In this document: positions 32,507 through 44,012 of the stretch, one piece after another | Layout of the letters: every line of letters begins with the position of its first letter | Position numbering within the stretch: position 1 is the stretch's first letter | NCBI GenBank assembly: GCA_018873225.1 | Contig: JAEILZ010000001.1 | Span: forward strand, 2,604,001-2,668,000 | Direction: 5' to 3' | Length of the DNA: 64,000 nt | Source of the DNA: [Phialemoniopsis] sp. UDSM-2020 | Taxonomy: Eukaryota > Ascomycota > Sordariomycetes > Thyridiales > Thyridiaceae | Notes under the pieces: model-generated | Told to the model about the DNA's origin: nothing | What the model saw: the letters and a program-made list of their open reading frames with translations, nothing else | Databases searched by the model: none | Translations under genes and position numbers: made by a program

Positions 32507-33484
32507 CTTTCGACTCGTTGCGATTTCCTGGCTGCTGGCTGCTGGGATGTGAAAGAAGCCTATGCTGCAAGTTGTGCTCTAATGAGGTGTGGATGGGGCT
32601 CCCTAGAATTAAGCACGGTGTTTTGCCTGACGGTCCGTCAGGCGTGGGGCATTGGCACTAACTACGGCCATTACATCCGGTATATTGACGCCCGCTCCAG
32701 CTTCGCTATAAATGCTAGATGTACTGGAAATGGATTTCTTCTCGGTTGACCTCTACTTAAAGCAAGTCCTTCAGACTGCCAACCCACAAGGGATTACACG
32801 GACATTCACGTAATTTGTGATTTTGAGATGTTCCCCGATCTGAAAGAAAACCCGTTTTCAATTGTATCACGCACTTGCCTACTTACCTACCTCTGAAGGA
32901 CCCCACAGGAAGCACATCGGAGTTACATACCGTAGTGCGCTTCCCTATCTCATGATTAATCGAGTATTTGTTCTCTACATCTCCGTGAAGATTTGATGAG
33001 CCCGGCTGTTATAGACATCCTCATAATACCATTACCTGATTCCTTATATATAAGAGCTGAGCTTGTTGAAGGTGTAGCCAAAGCAAGACCAATCTATCAC
33101 CAGCACCGTCGAATCTTGACCGAACAAACAGGTTCAAAGCAGTCGGTCCCAATGATCCTCAAATGAGAATGAATTTGTGTTCTAGGGGTGCTGCTGTAAG
33201 GATTCCACTGTCAATTTTTGGTCGTGTAAAGTAAGTTGGGCAATGCTTCGTTCTGCTCACTCACCTGCATTGTGTTGTTCCCGCGTTGCTCGTTGTGAAC
33301 CTCAAAACTAAGACATAGCAGTCAACCAAAACTTCAACTTCGGAAGGGACAATACCAGGCTGTGCATAACTTGCTAAAGGCAAAATACGTCACAGTGCCT
33401 AGGAGCCAACAAAGCTTTGCTCGAAGATCGCCACAGCTTGTAGAAATAGCGACTTCCCGCAATCGCGGAGCCCATTCCGGTACA
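32507..33484. other. Divergent intergenic region between Ctk3 and P5C reductase
   Basis: This ~980-bp spacer must contain both promoters. It has AT-rich segments near 32800-33060 and no frame with protein-like content. The frame before the P5C reductase ATG is open for about 40 codons but lacks an ATG. Confidence 0.5.
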
Positions 33485-34444
33485 ATGGAGAGTACTCACC
33501 GACCCGAGGCACATGAGACGAATGAACCTCTCACAGTATCTTTCCTTGGCTGTGGTTCTCTCGGGCTGGCGATTCTCGAAGGTGTCCTCAAGTCTCTTGC
33601 GGATGACAGGTGCGACAGGAAAGGGTGGCCTGCTCGTTTGCCAGATCGCTTCGTGGCCTGTGTACGCAGTTCACAGAGCGCCGAACGAATTCGATCTGTA
33701 CTCAGTGATCACCTGTCTTCTGTCGAAGTACTCCAGAACGAGAATGTGACTGCTGTGCGACAATCCCAGGCCGTCATTCTCGGATGCCAACCAGACATGG
33801 TCAAAGATGTGCTTAGCGAACCAGGAATGGCCGATGCTCTCCGCGACAAGCTCCTCATCAGCATTTGTGCCGGCGTGACAGTCGAGCAGATGCAAGCTTA
33901 CCTTCAAGAAAGCGCTCACTCTGGAGATGTAAGCGCAGACCGGTACCACATCGTCCGTACCATGCCCAACGTTGCGAGTCTCATTCGAGAAGGCATGACC
34001 ATGATCGCGACGAGTGAACCGCCGCTGCCGTCCGATATGATGACGCTGGTGACGTGGATATTTAGCCAAGTTGGTGAAGTGGTCCACCTCCCCCCGAGCC
34101 ACATTGACGTCGTTGCGGTTCTCGGCGGCTCTACGCCCGCCTTCTTCTCCCTTGTTCTGGAGGGCGCTGTTGATGGTGCTGTGGCTATGGGACTACCTCG
34201 AGCAGTAGCCCAGAAGATAGCAACCCAAGCCATGCGAGGCACAACTGGTCTGATCCAGAACGGCGAGCCACCCGCCATACTCAGGGAGAACGTCTCCACC
34301 CCAGGGGGATGCACCATCGGTGGTGTGCTTGTTCTCGAAGAGGGCTGTGTCCGGGGAACTGTAGCACGCGCAGTGAGAGAGGGGACCGTTGTTGCAAGCC
34401 AATTAGGTGAAGGGGCCCGCAACGTGAACGGGACAAGGCGATGA
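33485..34444 (+). CDS. Pyrroline-5-carboxylate reductase
   Basis: This enzyme reduces 1-pyrroline-5-carboxylate to L-proline with NAD(P)H, the last step of proline synthesis. It is a single exon of 319 residues starting MESTHRPE; the open frame extends upstream without another ATG. The Rossmann fold begins at about residue 19 with SFLGCGSLGLAILEG. The proline-biosynthesis signature is intact near the C-terminus (ILRENVSTPGGCTIGG, then VLEEGCVRG). Domains cover the whole length and there is no transit peptide, so a cytosolic location is likely. Confidence 0.93.
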   Translation: MESTHRPEAHETNEPLTVSFLGCGSLGLAILEGVLKSLADDRCDRKGWPARLPDRFVACVRSSQSAERIRSVLSDHLSSVEVLQNENVTAVRQSQAVILGCQPDMVKDVLSEPGMADALRDKLLISICAGVTVEQMQAYLQESAHSGDVSADRYHIVRTMPNVASLIREGMTMIATSEPPLPSDMMTLVTWIFSQVGEVVHLPPSHIDVVAVLGGSTPAFFSLVLEGAVDGAVAMGLPRAVAQKIATQAMRGTTGLIQNGEPPAILRENVSTPGGCTIGGVLVLEEGCVRGTVARAVREGTVVASQLGEGARNVNGTRR

Positions 34445-34695
34445 AGAGGAAAGCAAGACGTTAAATTTGTTATTACAGGACACGCCACCCCATAGTTCAA
34501 CAGTTATCGCACACAGCAAGTTCTTTCAGGTGCGCCTTGCTTTTGACCATTATCAGGCAATAATCTTGGGACCCTTCCGGCAAGACGGCCCTCATGACAC
34601 CAAAACGCCGCAAGCCCCAGCCCTTCCAGAGACATTGATCAGCTGCAAAGACCCTCCTGCTATGCTCCCATCTTCCGTAAGAAACATGCAATGCC
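34445..34695. other. Convergent intergenic region
   Basis: This is a short 3' spacer between the P5C reductase and Hat1 genes. Nothing else is seen in it. Confidence 0.5.
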
Positions 34696-36204
34696 CTAGG
34701 CCCCTTCAAGTCTGGCTTTCTTGCTGCTCGGGCCCTCGCCGGCTGCATCCAGCTTCCTCTTTCCGTGTGCGTCAGCACCATGTCGGTTACGGTATTTGAA
34801 CATTCCCAAAAGCCGGAGATACTCAAGCTCCACACTTGACACAGTTTCCTCGAGTTTGTCCAATCGCTCACTGCGATCAAGCTGCCCGAGTAGCTCCTTA
34901 TTCTGCCGGTAGATTCGTTGCTTGACCCACAGCCGCCATAGTTGGAGCTCATGTTGTTGCGCGGCAGTGCCCTCATTCTTCCTTGCCTCTTGCTCGAGGC
35001 TGGGGCGTACCGCATCCGGGAGCTTGGATAGCAGATGCATCTCGACAACCCGTGCGAATTGACGAGGGGCAATCTTGGTGCGTTTCCTGAGGGATTCCAG
35101 CTTGGCCGGATCGACCATATTCCGCGGAGCAGGCCCTTTCTTGGGAATTTTCACGCTCGTGTCGATACGAACTTCGTTGAATTCTGGAATCTGCAGAAGA
35201 AAAGCGAGATCTGTCAAGTCTCGTAGATCGTCGAATGCTTCGTTCGGATCCTCGACAGTAATCTCGACGGTTTGTACATTGTCGAGATAGTGTGCGAATA
35301 TCGTGCTGTATAGTCGCGCGGCATGGCCTTTACCTTGGAATGGGGGTAGAATGATGAATTGAGAGATGCGTGTTCGGCAAGGCAGCTCTGCGAGGGAAAA
35401 GTCGCCCTTGGGCAGTTCGAAATCCTTCGTGGCCCCAGGAGCAGAGCCATTGGGCGTGTAAAGAAAGAACCGATATACTGTGGAGTATCCGACGAACTCA
35501 TAAGAGAACTCATCGTCGGCACCGAGTACCTGCCGCTTTCGATACATGAAGAACACTGTCCAGCGGTCAAGGGAGTCTGAATCGTCTGTTCCAATGAAGC
35601 TACCGCCCTCGATGAAGAGAGGTACGAGGATCTGTATCCTATTGACCACTTGCTTGATGGCGGGATCGGCCAGGCTCCCTTGCCAAATGGAGTACTCGCC
35701 ATCGCTTGCCTCAAACTCTCTCAGGCAAACCCCTGGAGGTGACCAGTCCTTAGGGACTGACTTGATCGCCTGCTCAAAATCTGGAGCCTTTTGGAACGCC
35801 ACTGTGCACTGGGTCAGCATCTTCTACCTAATTTCGGAGCGATCAACCAACCCTCCGGAAGAAACTCCTTCAAGATCTCTGGGATGTCCGCCGCCACTGT
35901 CTCCCCGATTGTCTTGAACTTCTTGCTATGTTTGATTTCGAGATTCGGGCGCATATCGTTTGCATGGTACCGTAGGTTGATCTTCAGATCTTGATACCCA
36001 AAGATTCTCTCATCGTCGCCAAAGATCGGATAGGTGAATTTGGGATGGAACTTGGCTAGTGTCTTGACACCGGTCGAGGAAGGCTTGACAAGGCTAATCT
36101 CCAAAGCCTCGTTCGCATTTGTCGACCCTACAAAGGATATCAGTTTTGAGGACATTGCAAAGCTGGGGGGTACAAAACCAACAAGTATCGTCAGCTTGCG
36201 CCAT
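34696..36204 (-). CDS. HAT1: Histone acetyltransferase type B catalytic subunit Hat1
   Basis: Hat1 acetylates newly made histone H4 at Lys5/Lys12 before chromatin assembly, with an RbAp48-type partner. Exons (minus strand) 36183-36204, 35852-36127 and 34696-35801 give 467 residues. The start MAQADDT was chosen because splicing 36128-36182 recreates the family motif WSTNAN at the junction. The second intron (35802-35851) gives FLPEVAFQKAPDF. Both introns start with the unusual donor GTTGGTT. The Hat1 N-terminal domain (FTYPIFGDDERIFGYQDL) is followed by the GNAT fold with acetyl-CoA loop RISQFIILPPFQGKGHA, then TVEDPNEAFDDLRD. The C-terminal 80 residues are charged and probably helical. Length and domains agree with the family. 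Confidence 0.92.
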
Positions 36205-36696
36205 GGTGCGTGCTGATTGGGATGTCGGCTCTGATCAGTCGAGGTGATGCCTTTGGCGAAATCGCGTATCGTATTGGCGTCGTCTCGGCAAATTGTACTT
36301 GCTAAGACGGGTTGAGTCCGGGATAAGAGATGACGAGTGGTTTCGCTGGTCAATTTTATGTTAACCAGCTCTCGGCTGTTATCCTGATGCTAGATGTTCC
36401 AACGATGCGAGGTCTAGTACCTAGGTAGAGTAAAGTGGTTAGGTGAGGTAAAGGGACGCGCTATCGCGAATTGAAGACCGCGTTTGCACCAGCACTGGGG
36501 TTTAATGGGAAAAGCACAGGCCTCCACTTACCCAGCTGGTACAGACACGAGCCCACTAAATGTGCGCTAAATGACGGAATTTGGTCCATATCCGTTGCCA
36601 AGACTGTGCTAATGTTTTGGACCACCCCGAGTGCTGGCAGGGACGTAGCTTGGTGGGACCTGGTTGGTTCGACAGCTGCCCTGGCATGTTTATCAA

Positions 36697-36886
36697 GGTG
36701 GCAGCAAGTGGGTGACTGATTAAAGTAATTGATGGTTTTCCTTCATGGATGTAACAACCTCGAACATTGATGATCAACCAGGTTTATCCCACTAGCTAAG
36801 CATGATAGGATCATTCAGGCTGTTAGTGATTTGGGTAGAGATTGATCAAATACCGTCCACCTTTCTGCCATCCACTTAGGTGGCAG
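36697..36886. mobile_element. MITE copy B (hAT-like) with 8-bp target duplication
   Basis: A 174-bp element at 36705-36878 is bounded by the exact octamer GGTGGCAG on both sides (36697-36704 and 36879-36886). Its ends are imperfect inverted repeats: CAAGTGGGTGACTGA at the left, and at the right TCTGCCATCCACTTA, whose complement is TAAGTGGATGGCAGA. It is related to copy A at 4948-5112 and has no coding capacity. Eight-base duplications plus short inverted repeats are typical of non-autonomous hAT transposons. It sits in the spacer between the divergent Hat1 and ZIP transporter genes. Confidence 0.72.
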
Positions 36887-36988
36887 CTTTCACCACATCA
36901 TATTCAACTTCGATCGCCGCCGCCATTGAAACGATTCGCGCGTTGAGTCTTCTGCTGTATTCTGCGGCTGCGATTCACTATCCTCGCG

Positions 36989-38412
36989 ATGGGGGGTATA
37001 CTCTTACTCCTCGTCCTCTGCGTAAGTGGCCTATCTTATGTCTTTGAACATCACCTGCTAATTGTTCCAATTTGCGCAGCTGGTCATGGCAGTGGCGTAC
37101 GTATTCCCAGTCCCAGTAGATCCTTGAGATCTATCGCGCTGACCGTGCTCTAGCTCCTTTTTGGCCGGTGCTCTTCCGCTTTCCATGACCTTGTCACAAT
37201 CTCAATTGCGCCTGATCTCGAGCATAGGTGTCGGCGTCCTAGTTGGCACATCGCTGATTGTCATCATCCCAGAAGGCATTGAGGCCATCGCAGCAACGGG
37301 ATCCTCCTCGCATACCCATGATCAACGCCACTACCGAGTGTCTACAGGGTCTGCCGTCCAATGGGCACGTGGCGGACCAGCGTCGATTGTATCCGACAAG
37401 ATTACACAAGTGAAGCGGGCAGGGGCATCAAATGGTGAAGCTGCGGACACCCTCTCTGAACTTCTGGGTACTCTATCGGTTCCTCTGCCCGTTGAGAGGC
37501 GCAACGTGCAGAGGGATGAGTCGAAGGACAACAAAGAAGCGCCAGAGTCTACGCCGAAACAACCAGAGGCTGCTCCAAAAGATGAGCACACGCATGCCGG
37601 CGAGAGCTCCTTGCCTACATTCTTCATTGGCTTCTCTATGACTCTGGGCTTCGTTTTGATGTTCCTGATTGACAGGCTACCTCGGCATGCGACCGATAGA
37701 TTCCAGTCGGCACCGACGACGCGGCACATCAGCCTCGATAATCTCGCGTCCTCAAGCGTATCAGGGGAGGAGGAATCAGAAGGCTTCCTAGAATCTCTCG
37801 CACCGACTCCGAGACAGAGCAGAGGCCTGGCCACAACAATTGGCCTCGTCATACACGCAGCCGCAGATGGGATCGCAATGGGCGCATCAGCCACGACATC
37901 CGATATGAAGCTGGGCCTGATTATCTTTGTCGCAATTATGATCCATAAGGCGCCAGCAGCATTCGGTCTCACATCCATCCTGCTTAAACAAGGCTTGTCA
38001 AAGCGAGCAGCTCGTGGGCACCTCATCGTCTTTAGTTTGGCAGCTCCATTTGGGGCCCTGACCACCTATGTCCTGGTGTCGCTGCTCGGCGGCGGATCGA
38101 TGGAGGGTGAAAATGGACAGTGGTGGACAGGAATGCTCTTGCTATTCTCGGCTGGTACATTTCTGTAAGAAGATTCTTTCATCCTCATCGACGGCAGCAA
38201 ACACTGATCGATTTCATAGCTACGTTGCCATGCACGCCATGCAGGAAGATGGGCATTCGCATGGGAGTGAGCACCAAACCGGCCCCAACGGGTACGCGGA
38301 TGGGAATCATGCTACCCAGAGGAAACAGAGTCGGCCAGAGATGAGAGACACTGTGGCCACGGTTGCGGGAATGCTGCTCCCCCTCTTAACGCAATTCGGC
38401 CACCATCACTGA
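36989..38412 (+). CDS. ZIP-family metal transporter, ZIP9/Atx2-like
   Basis: This is a divalent-metal (zinc or manganese) transporter of the SLC39A9/Atx2 group, which in known members sits in the Golgi or secretory pathway. Exons are 36989-37021, 37080-37096 (only 17 nt), 37154-38164 and 38220-38412, giving 417 residues. The first two tiny exons supply helix 1, MGGILLLLVLCLVMAVASFL, which the long exon alone lacks. The second helix contains GVLVGTSLIVIIPEG. A His-rich cytosolic-type loop (HTHDQRH, DEHTHAGE) and a charged stretch separate helices 2 and 3. The metal-site helices are intact: VIHAAADGIAMG and IMIHKAPAAFG. The protein ends in a His-rich tail (GHSHGSEH and a terminal HHH). Metal specificity cannot be read from sequence. 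Confidence 0.9.
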
Positions 38413-41400
38413 TGTAGTCATTCGTCGCTGGCGAGCGTTCTTCCAGCCTTCGAAGATTTCATGAGACAAAATAGGCCGAGGTAGAATAACATGTGCAGCT
38501 GAGCTGGCAAGCTTGTGTCCAAGGCAGTTTCATATTGTATTAACGCAAATAAATTCTGTACGACAAAAAAAATAGCACGAGCCAAGCTGAGTCTCTTACT
38601 TATTGCTTGGGTAAGTGTATTCGAAACATGAGCAGAGGGTATAATAGCAAGTGCCTCAATCTGTCCCAAACCGAGCACTTAACCGGCCAAAGCATCGTTC
38701 GGCTCAACATTCCCCTTTTTGAGTCGGGATTCAGAAAGCATGTGTACGTCCGTAACGTAATACTTTGAAACGAAGCGAGACCTTTTTAGCCTTAACTATC
38801 CTGTCGGAGGTTCTTCGCTTAAGATGGTAGGTACTTTAACGCGAGCACAAAAAGCTGGTAGGAGAGCATATGTTCGGTTTGCTTGAAGGCACTAATCATT
38901 GACTCTGGCATATTTGTAGGCGTCGAGTGAGTGCTCATCCTTCGACTTCACTTGTGTCACACGGTAATTGCCGTGGACACCGTCAATGAGTGCCTGATCT
39001 TACGGTCTAAACCAATGAGCACGTAATTGTCTGCCTGAGCTCCCATCGAGACCAAACCGTGGAGAAGCACAGAGCAGACAGCAATCACACGACAAGGACA
39101 AGGACTGCACGCAAGCTCAGCCGCAATATATGTGCCGAGAATGTGAAGCACCCTGCTAGACTCACAGCGCAGCGGACAAATCATCTTGCAGGGATGTTCA
39201 CATATGCTTCCCATGACCCTCCATTTCAGGACAGCGCTTGCAAGTCTCGGAGTAGGGCCAGATCTATCCTTCCATTCACCAAATCGGCATCTCTCCCACT
39301 TACGGGGTTTAGCCCATGGTGCTCCCATCACCCCGCAAGTTGTGACGGACTGGCACCGGACTGTGAGCAACAAGCGCTGGAGTCTGGTTACTTCGGCGGT
39401 TCGACGAAGGTCCAAGCGGGGGTTCTCCTCTCTCGGGAGTGCTCTGTGGTGCAGGCTGATACCCACCTTATGTATAAAGTGTCCGGGATGCGAAGGACAT
39501 GCTAAGGTCTTGCCTAGGATGCTCGAGGTCATTGGACCCCGGGCTTCGAGTCTCAATGACCCGGGAAGAAGAAATTGAAGTATTGCCAGCCAACTGTCCA
39601 TTCACAAAGTTATTTTCATAGCCTCACCATACTCACCGGTACGCATTGCCGCGCCCCGAGTGACTTCCAATGTTCGGACTGGGGCTTTTTCTGAATTGGT
39701 TGCATCTCAATTCAGGTAGGCTGACGGGGGAAGCGGGCGGGAGTGAGCGCATGGTGCCGCGCTCCAAGCCTTGCACCTGCATCTATCCCTTCGTTCCGTC
39801 ACTTGCATGAAGACAGGGCACGAGGAACACTCGAGCTTAGTCAAGTCAGCAGCATGCTACAGCTCCTAAGCCTTTCGCCCATGATAGAGAAGGCTTACAG
39901 AAATGATTTTCTCTTTATTGGGGGCCTGTTTTTTGGGCTTCGGCTGGTACAATTGAAATTCCTGAGAATGGCTGGGGATTTCTGAGCTAAGACACACTGC
40001 TTGCTTGTGTAAGTGGTAGCTTGGCCACTTCTGCCAAGACAGTAAGTAGGGTAATGTGATACAATGGACTTTTCATACTTTGACTGGACGTAGAATCCAT
40101 TTCAAGGGCAATCATTGAGAAAATGGACGGATCTCCGCAGGGGCAACGCACTTAGAAGACTGAGGAGCACCGTTCGAGACATCTGCAGAACAAGGATGCA
40201 TGCTATCCACCCAAAACTGCAGAATGAATTCTTAGACAAGCTATCAAGTATTCAGATATTGACTGTGTTCAAGTCGAGGCTATACCAATATGTACGGGTT
40301 GAAGCAATACTTCCCAAGCTTTTGAGTACCTGTTCATCCCTAACACCTCTGCTCTGGATGTCTGGTACATCAATGATCTATCGATGGCTCGTCGGTTGGC
40401 GGCCCGGGCGTCGCCCCTGTAATTCATGGGAACCATCCCTGGGTAGATTAGGTACATACACCGTAGTTACTTAGACGCGATACAATTGAGTCCATTTCTT
40501 TGCCCATGCGCTCCCTGCACGGGCTCCGTGTGCTCTGGAGATTGAGGTTCATGCTCGCGCCGTCCCGTGCACGACTGTACTTGGTTAGTTTCGCATGCAG
40601 ATACGTACATCCTTACCTGCTCGGTCGGTACGCTGACACAGGTCGACGATTGACAATAACCTACCACCATGGGCGCAAAGCCAATGCCAGAGTTAGTCGA
40701 TCGTGTACCTAAGTAAGTATGAATGCCCATCTCGGGTCCAAGAGGGACGGGCCTACCTTGGGTAGGTAGCTAGTCTGGCTGGCAGCATGCCCAAGCCAAA
40801 GCAGCGGCAGTCGTGGCTCCAGTGACAGGGACTCCTGACGTGATCCAAAGAGGATTTCTCTCCGCGAAAGGTCCAAAGCCAACGCAGGTGCATCCACATA
40901 CGAAACGCAGGTACCTCCACTCTTACCCTGGACGCTACGAAGTGGGTGGCTCATGAGTCGATTTGGACCGAGCCTTTCTGAGAGTCCTGGGAACCTTGGA
41001 AGTATTGCAAGTACCTGAGTAAGTAGGGGCCCGGGGCGCAATGGCTCATGTGCTCCTGAGCATCCAGCGTTTTGGTGGCTGCATTGGGCCTGACTCTTAG
41101 TCCGGTACCTAAATAGGTACCTTGCCGTGCCGCCGCCTCCACCAGGGGCTCCCGCCAAAACTCCCGTCATCTCATTCGACCAGCCCTTTGGCTGACCTAC
41201 GCTTTCTAGACTCTAGACCGTACTCCTCCTCCCTGCCTTTTCCCACCCTCAAAAAGCAGGCTATTTCAGCTTTTCCAGTCTCTCGGCCACCAACGCTGCT
41301 GGCTTCTATCCAGTTGATCGCCTCGCTCTTCGGGAAGCCGCGCGCTGGTTGTTTACATGTGATCGAGACGCAACTTGTTCATCCCGACCTCGACGCCATT

Positions 41401-41771
41401 CGGTTCTGACCCGCCTGGACCGGTTGACTCCCCGGCTATGTCACTGTCCCTCTAGCCACTACAACATCCGCCCTCATCCCTTCACTACTTAGCTTCAATC
41501 TCGATCAACGTACTCGACGTTGCCGTTTCACTGTACAGAAACGTAAACAGTACAATTTTGGGGTCTTGATCTGGTATGGGGGTCTTGGCGGCGCAAAGAT
41601 AGCCTCGTCAATCAGTGCGAGACACCCCTCGACCGAACAAGCCGTTTCGATATCCTCTCGACCAACACCTCCGCAGTTATTCGAGGAGACTTGAATCCCT
41701 GCAGCGGCCTTACCCCCCGGATATCTTGTTACCCCATCATCGTGCACGTCTACGCGTCGTCTTCTGGCATT
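38413..41771. other. 3.4-kb gene-poor region and leader of the Cdc4-like gene
   Basis: No convincing gene was found. Frames open on both strands around 38957-39601 overlap one another and lack domains. Short tracts built on TACCTA/AAGTA are repeated at 40705-40720, 40753-40770, 41011-41026 and 41104-41121. The last is a hairpin-capable palindrome with arms GGTACCTA/TAGGTACC. The C/T-rich 41150-41771 part is probably the promoter and leader of the downstream gene and contains upstream ATGs. Confidence 0.5.
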
Positions 41772-44012
41772 ATGGCCGGGTACCCGCGACCCCTCAGCTT
41801 CTCAGAAAGGCGAGGCAGTACGTTCAGCTGTGATGATCTGTCGTTGAACACCAGCGGCGTCAAGATGCCACAAGCTCGCCCTCCAAGGGGACCACCCACT
41901 CCGAGCATGACTACCCCGGCCGAGAACTTCGAGCAAGCTTTGGCTGGTTCGCCGCCTCATCCCCCGACGCCTGCAGCGTCACCTGGACCCGGTCATGTTC
42001 AACTCGATTGGAGCGATGCTGCCGATGACGAAGACTTCTTCCTCGCCAAAATCCGCCAACATTTCCAGACCTGTACCGCACCTCAGAGAACCCGGCTGTT
42101 GGCCGACCTCCTTAACCTGTGTACCAGTCAGCAATTGAGTTTTGTGCACCAGTTTGTCAGCCCACTGTTGAAGAAAGACCCCTTCACGAGTCTTCCAGAT
42201 GAGTTGTGCTTGAGGGTAAGTTTGGACAGCGCTCCACACCTGGCATGCAAAGTCACTGACGCAGTGTCCCTAGATTCTGTCTTTCATCGACGACCCCAAG
42301 GTGCTTGCCCGAGCATCGCAAGTATCGCGACGGTGGCGGGACCTTCTGAGTGATGATATGACCTGGAAGAACCTTTGCGTAAAGCACGACTATCAGAGGA
42401 GGCTGTCAGAGGTGCAGTCGGCAGCAGCATCACACGCGGCTCGCCCTGGCGCGTTCCCCTTGAGCGTTTCAGACAGCGACTTCACAAATCACAGCTTTCC
42501 TGGTGCCTTGCCTCAGGCCGCCATGCATATGTCGAGCTCTCGGAGTTTTGACGGTTCGACAAGTTCGAGCTTGCGCCCGAAGCTCAAGTCTTACAAGTCA
42601 CACTTCAAACAGCGATACCTGGTCGACGCGGCTTGGAGGACAGGTGGACACAACATAACGCGGAATATTACACAGGACGGGGGAGTGGTTACGAGTCTTC
42701 ACCTCACTCCAAAATACATCATCGTCGCTCTCGATAACGCCAAGATCCACGTGTTTGATACCGAGGGCAATGCGCTGCGGACTCTCCAAGGCCATGTGAT
42801 GGGGGTATGGGCAATGGTGCCTTGGGAAGACATGCTTGTCAGCGGTGGATGTGATCGTGACGTCCGAGTCTGGGACCTTTCAACCGGGTAAGTTCTTGCA
42901 ACCTCAAGCTCGGCCGACCACACTGCGTATATGTTAACCCTTTGCCTTCAGGAACTGCCTGCATACTCTGAGAGGTCATACATCTACCGTTAGATGTCTC
43001 AAGATGTCGGATTCCAACACCGCAATATCTGGCTCCCGTGACACAACACTGAGGATATGGGACGTGCGGTCGGGACTATGTAGGAATGTCCTTGTCGGCC
43101 ATCAAGCAAGCGTTCGATGTCTCGAGATCAAAGGTGACATCGTTGTCTCGGGTAGTTACGACACCACTGCCAAAGTGTGGAGCATATCCGAAGGGCGATG
43201 CCTCCACACTCTATCTGGGCATTACAGCCAGATCTACGCAATTGCCTTTGACGGTGCTAGAGTAGCCACGGGAAGTCTCGATACAAGCGTGCGGATATGG
43301 AATGCCATGACGGGGTGAGTATTCTGTCACACGAACATTGACACGTGGGTAACTAACTGCTCGCAGCGAATGCCAGGCTGTTCTGCAAGGACACACCTCG
43401 CTGGTCGGACAGCTGCAGATGCGCGGAGATACCCTGGTAACAGGTGGATCCGATGGTTCTGTCAGAGTTTGGTCCTTATCCAAGTTCGTCCCAATTCACC
43501 GCTTGGCCGCGCATGATAACAGTGTCACCAGCTTGCAATTCGATGACACTCGCGTCGTGAGCGGAGGTAGCGATGGGCGCGTCAAAGTGTGGGACCTCAA
43601 GACGGGCCATCTTGTGCGAGAACTCATCGCTCAAGGAGAAGCCGTGTGGCGAGTTGCATTCGAGGAGGAGAAGTGTGTCGCCATGGCATTACGAAATGGC
43701 AGAACAGTCATGGAGGTAAGTTCAACGTCCGCGTTCGGCTTGCATGAGTGAACCCTAACCTAGCCTCAGGTTTGGTCCTTCTCTCCGCCAGAAGAGATGC
43801 TTTACGACAGGCCGCTTTCTTTACCCCAAAGATCCACAGATTCTTCCGACCGCGCCTCGAGCGCACTGTCACTGGATTTCAGGAGGTCACAAATCAGGCT
43901 CCCAGGACTGACCAGGCAAGAATCTGAGAGCCAGGATGTCGACATGAGGGACGCGGGGCCGTCGACCGCGCCTCTACAGTCCAGCAATGCAACTTTCTTC
44001 CATGACGACTAA
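41772..44012 (+). CDS. F-box/WD40 protein, Cdc4/Fbw7-type SCF substrate receptor
   Basis: This is a substrate-recognition subunit of an SCF ubiquitin ligase. Exons 41772-42215, 42274-42887, 42952-43314, 43367-43715 and 43770-44012 give 670 residues. A helical segment typical of the Cdc4/Fbw7 dimerisation domain (about 105-137) leads into the F-box (about 140-185, FTSLPDELCLRILSFIDD, then SRRWRDLL), which binds Skp1. A Ser-rich linker follows. The C-terminal half forms a propeller in which I count eight WD40 blades (ending VFD, VWDLSTG, IWDVRSG, VWSISEG, IWNAMTG, VWSLSKF, VWDLKTG, VWSF). Eight blades are characteristic of Cdc4/Fbw7, which read phosphodegrons. Neurospora FWD-1 and the sulfur regulator SconB are F-box/WD40 alternatives, but the dimerisation segment and blade count favour Cdc4. 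The N-terminal region is shorter than in many fungal Cdc4 proteins. Confidence 0.88.

Noticed and set aside
35802..35827. A 26-nt intron in Hat1 (GTAGAAG to CACAG)
   Set aside because: It is too short for a spliceosomal intron; the 50-nt intron 35802-35851 sharing the acceptor has a CTGAC branch and gives a family-like junction.
38957..39601. 214-codon minus-strand frame and overlapping plus-strand frames (39059-39578)
   Set aside because: Three frames are open at once on two strands, none has a domain or a regular composition, and no splice signals extend them. A low-level transcript cannot be excluded.
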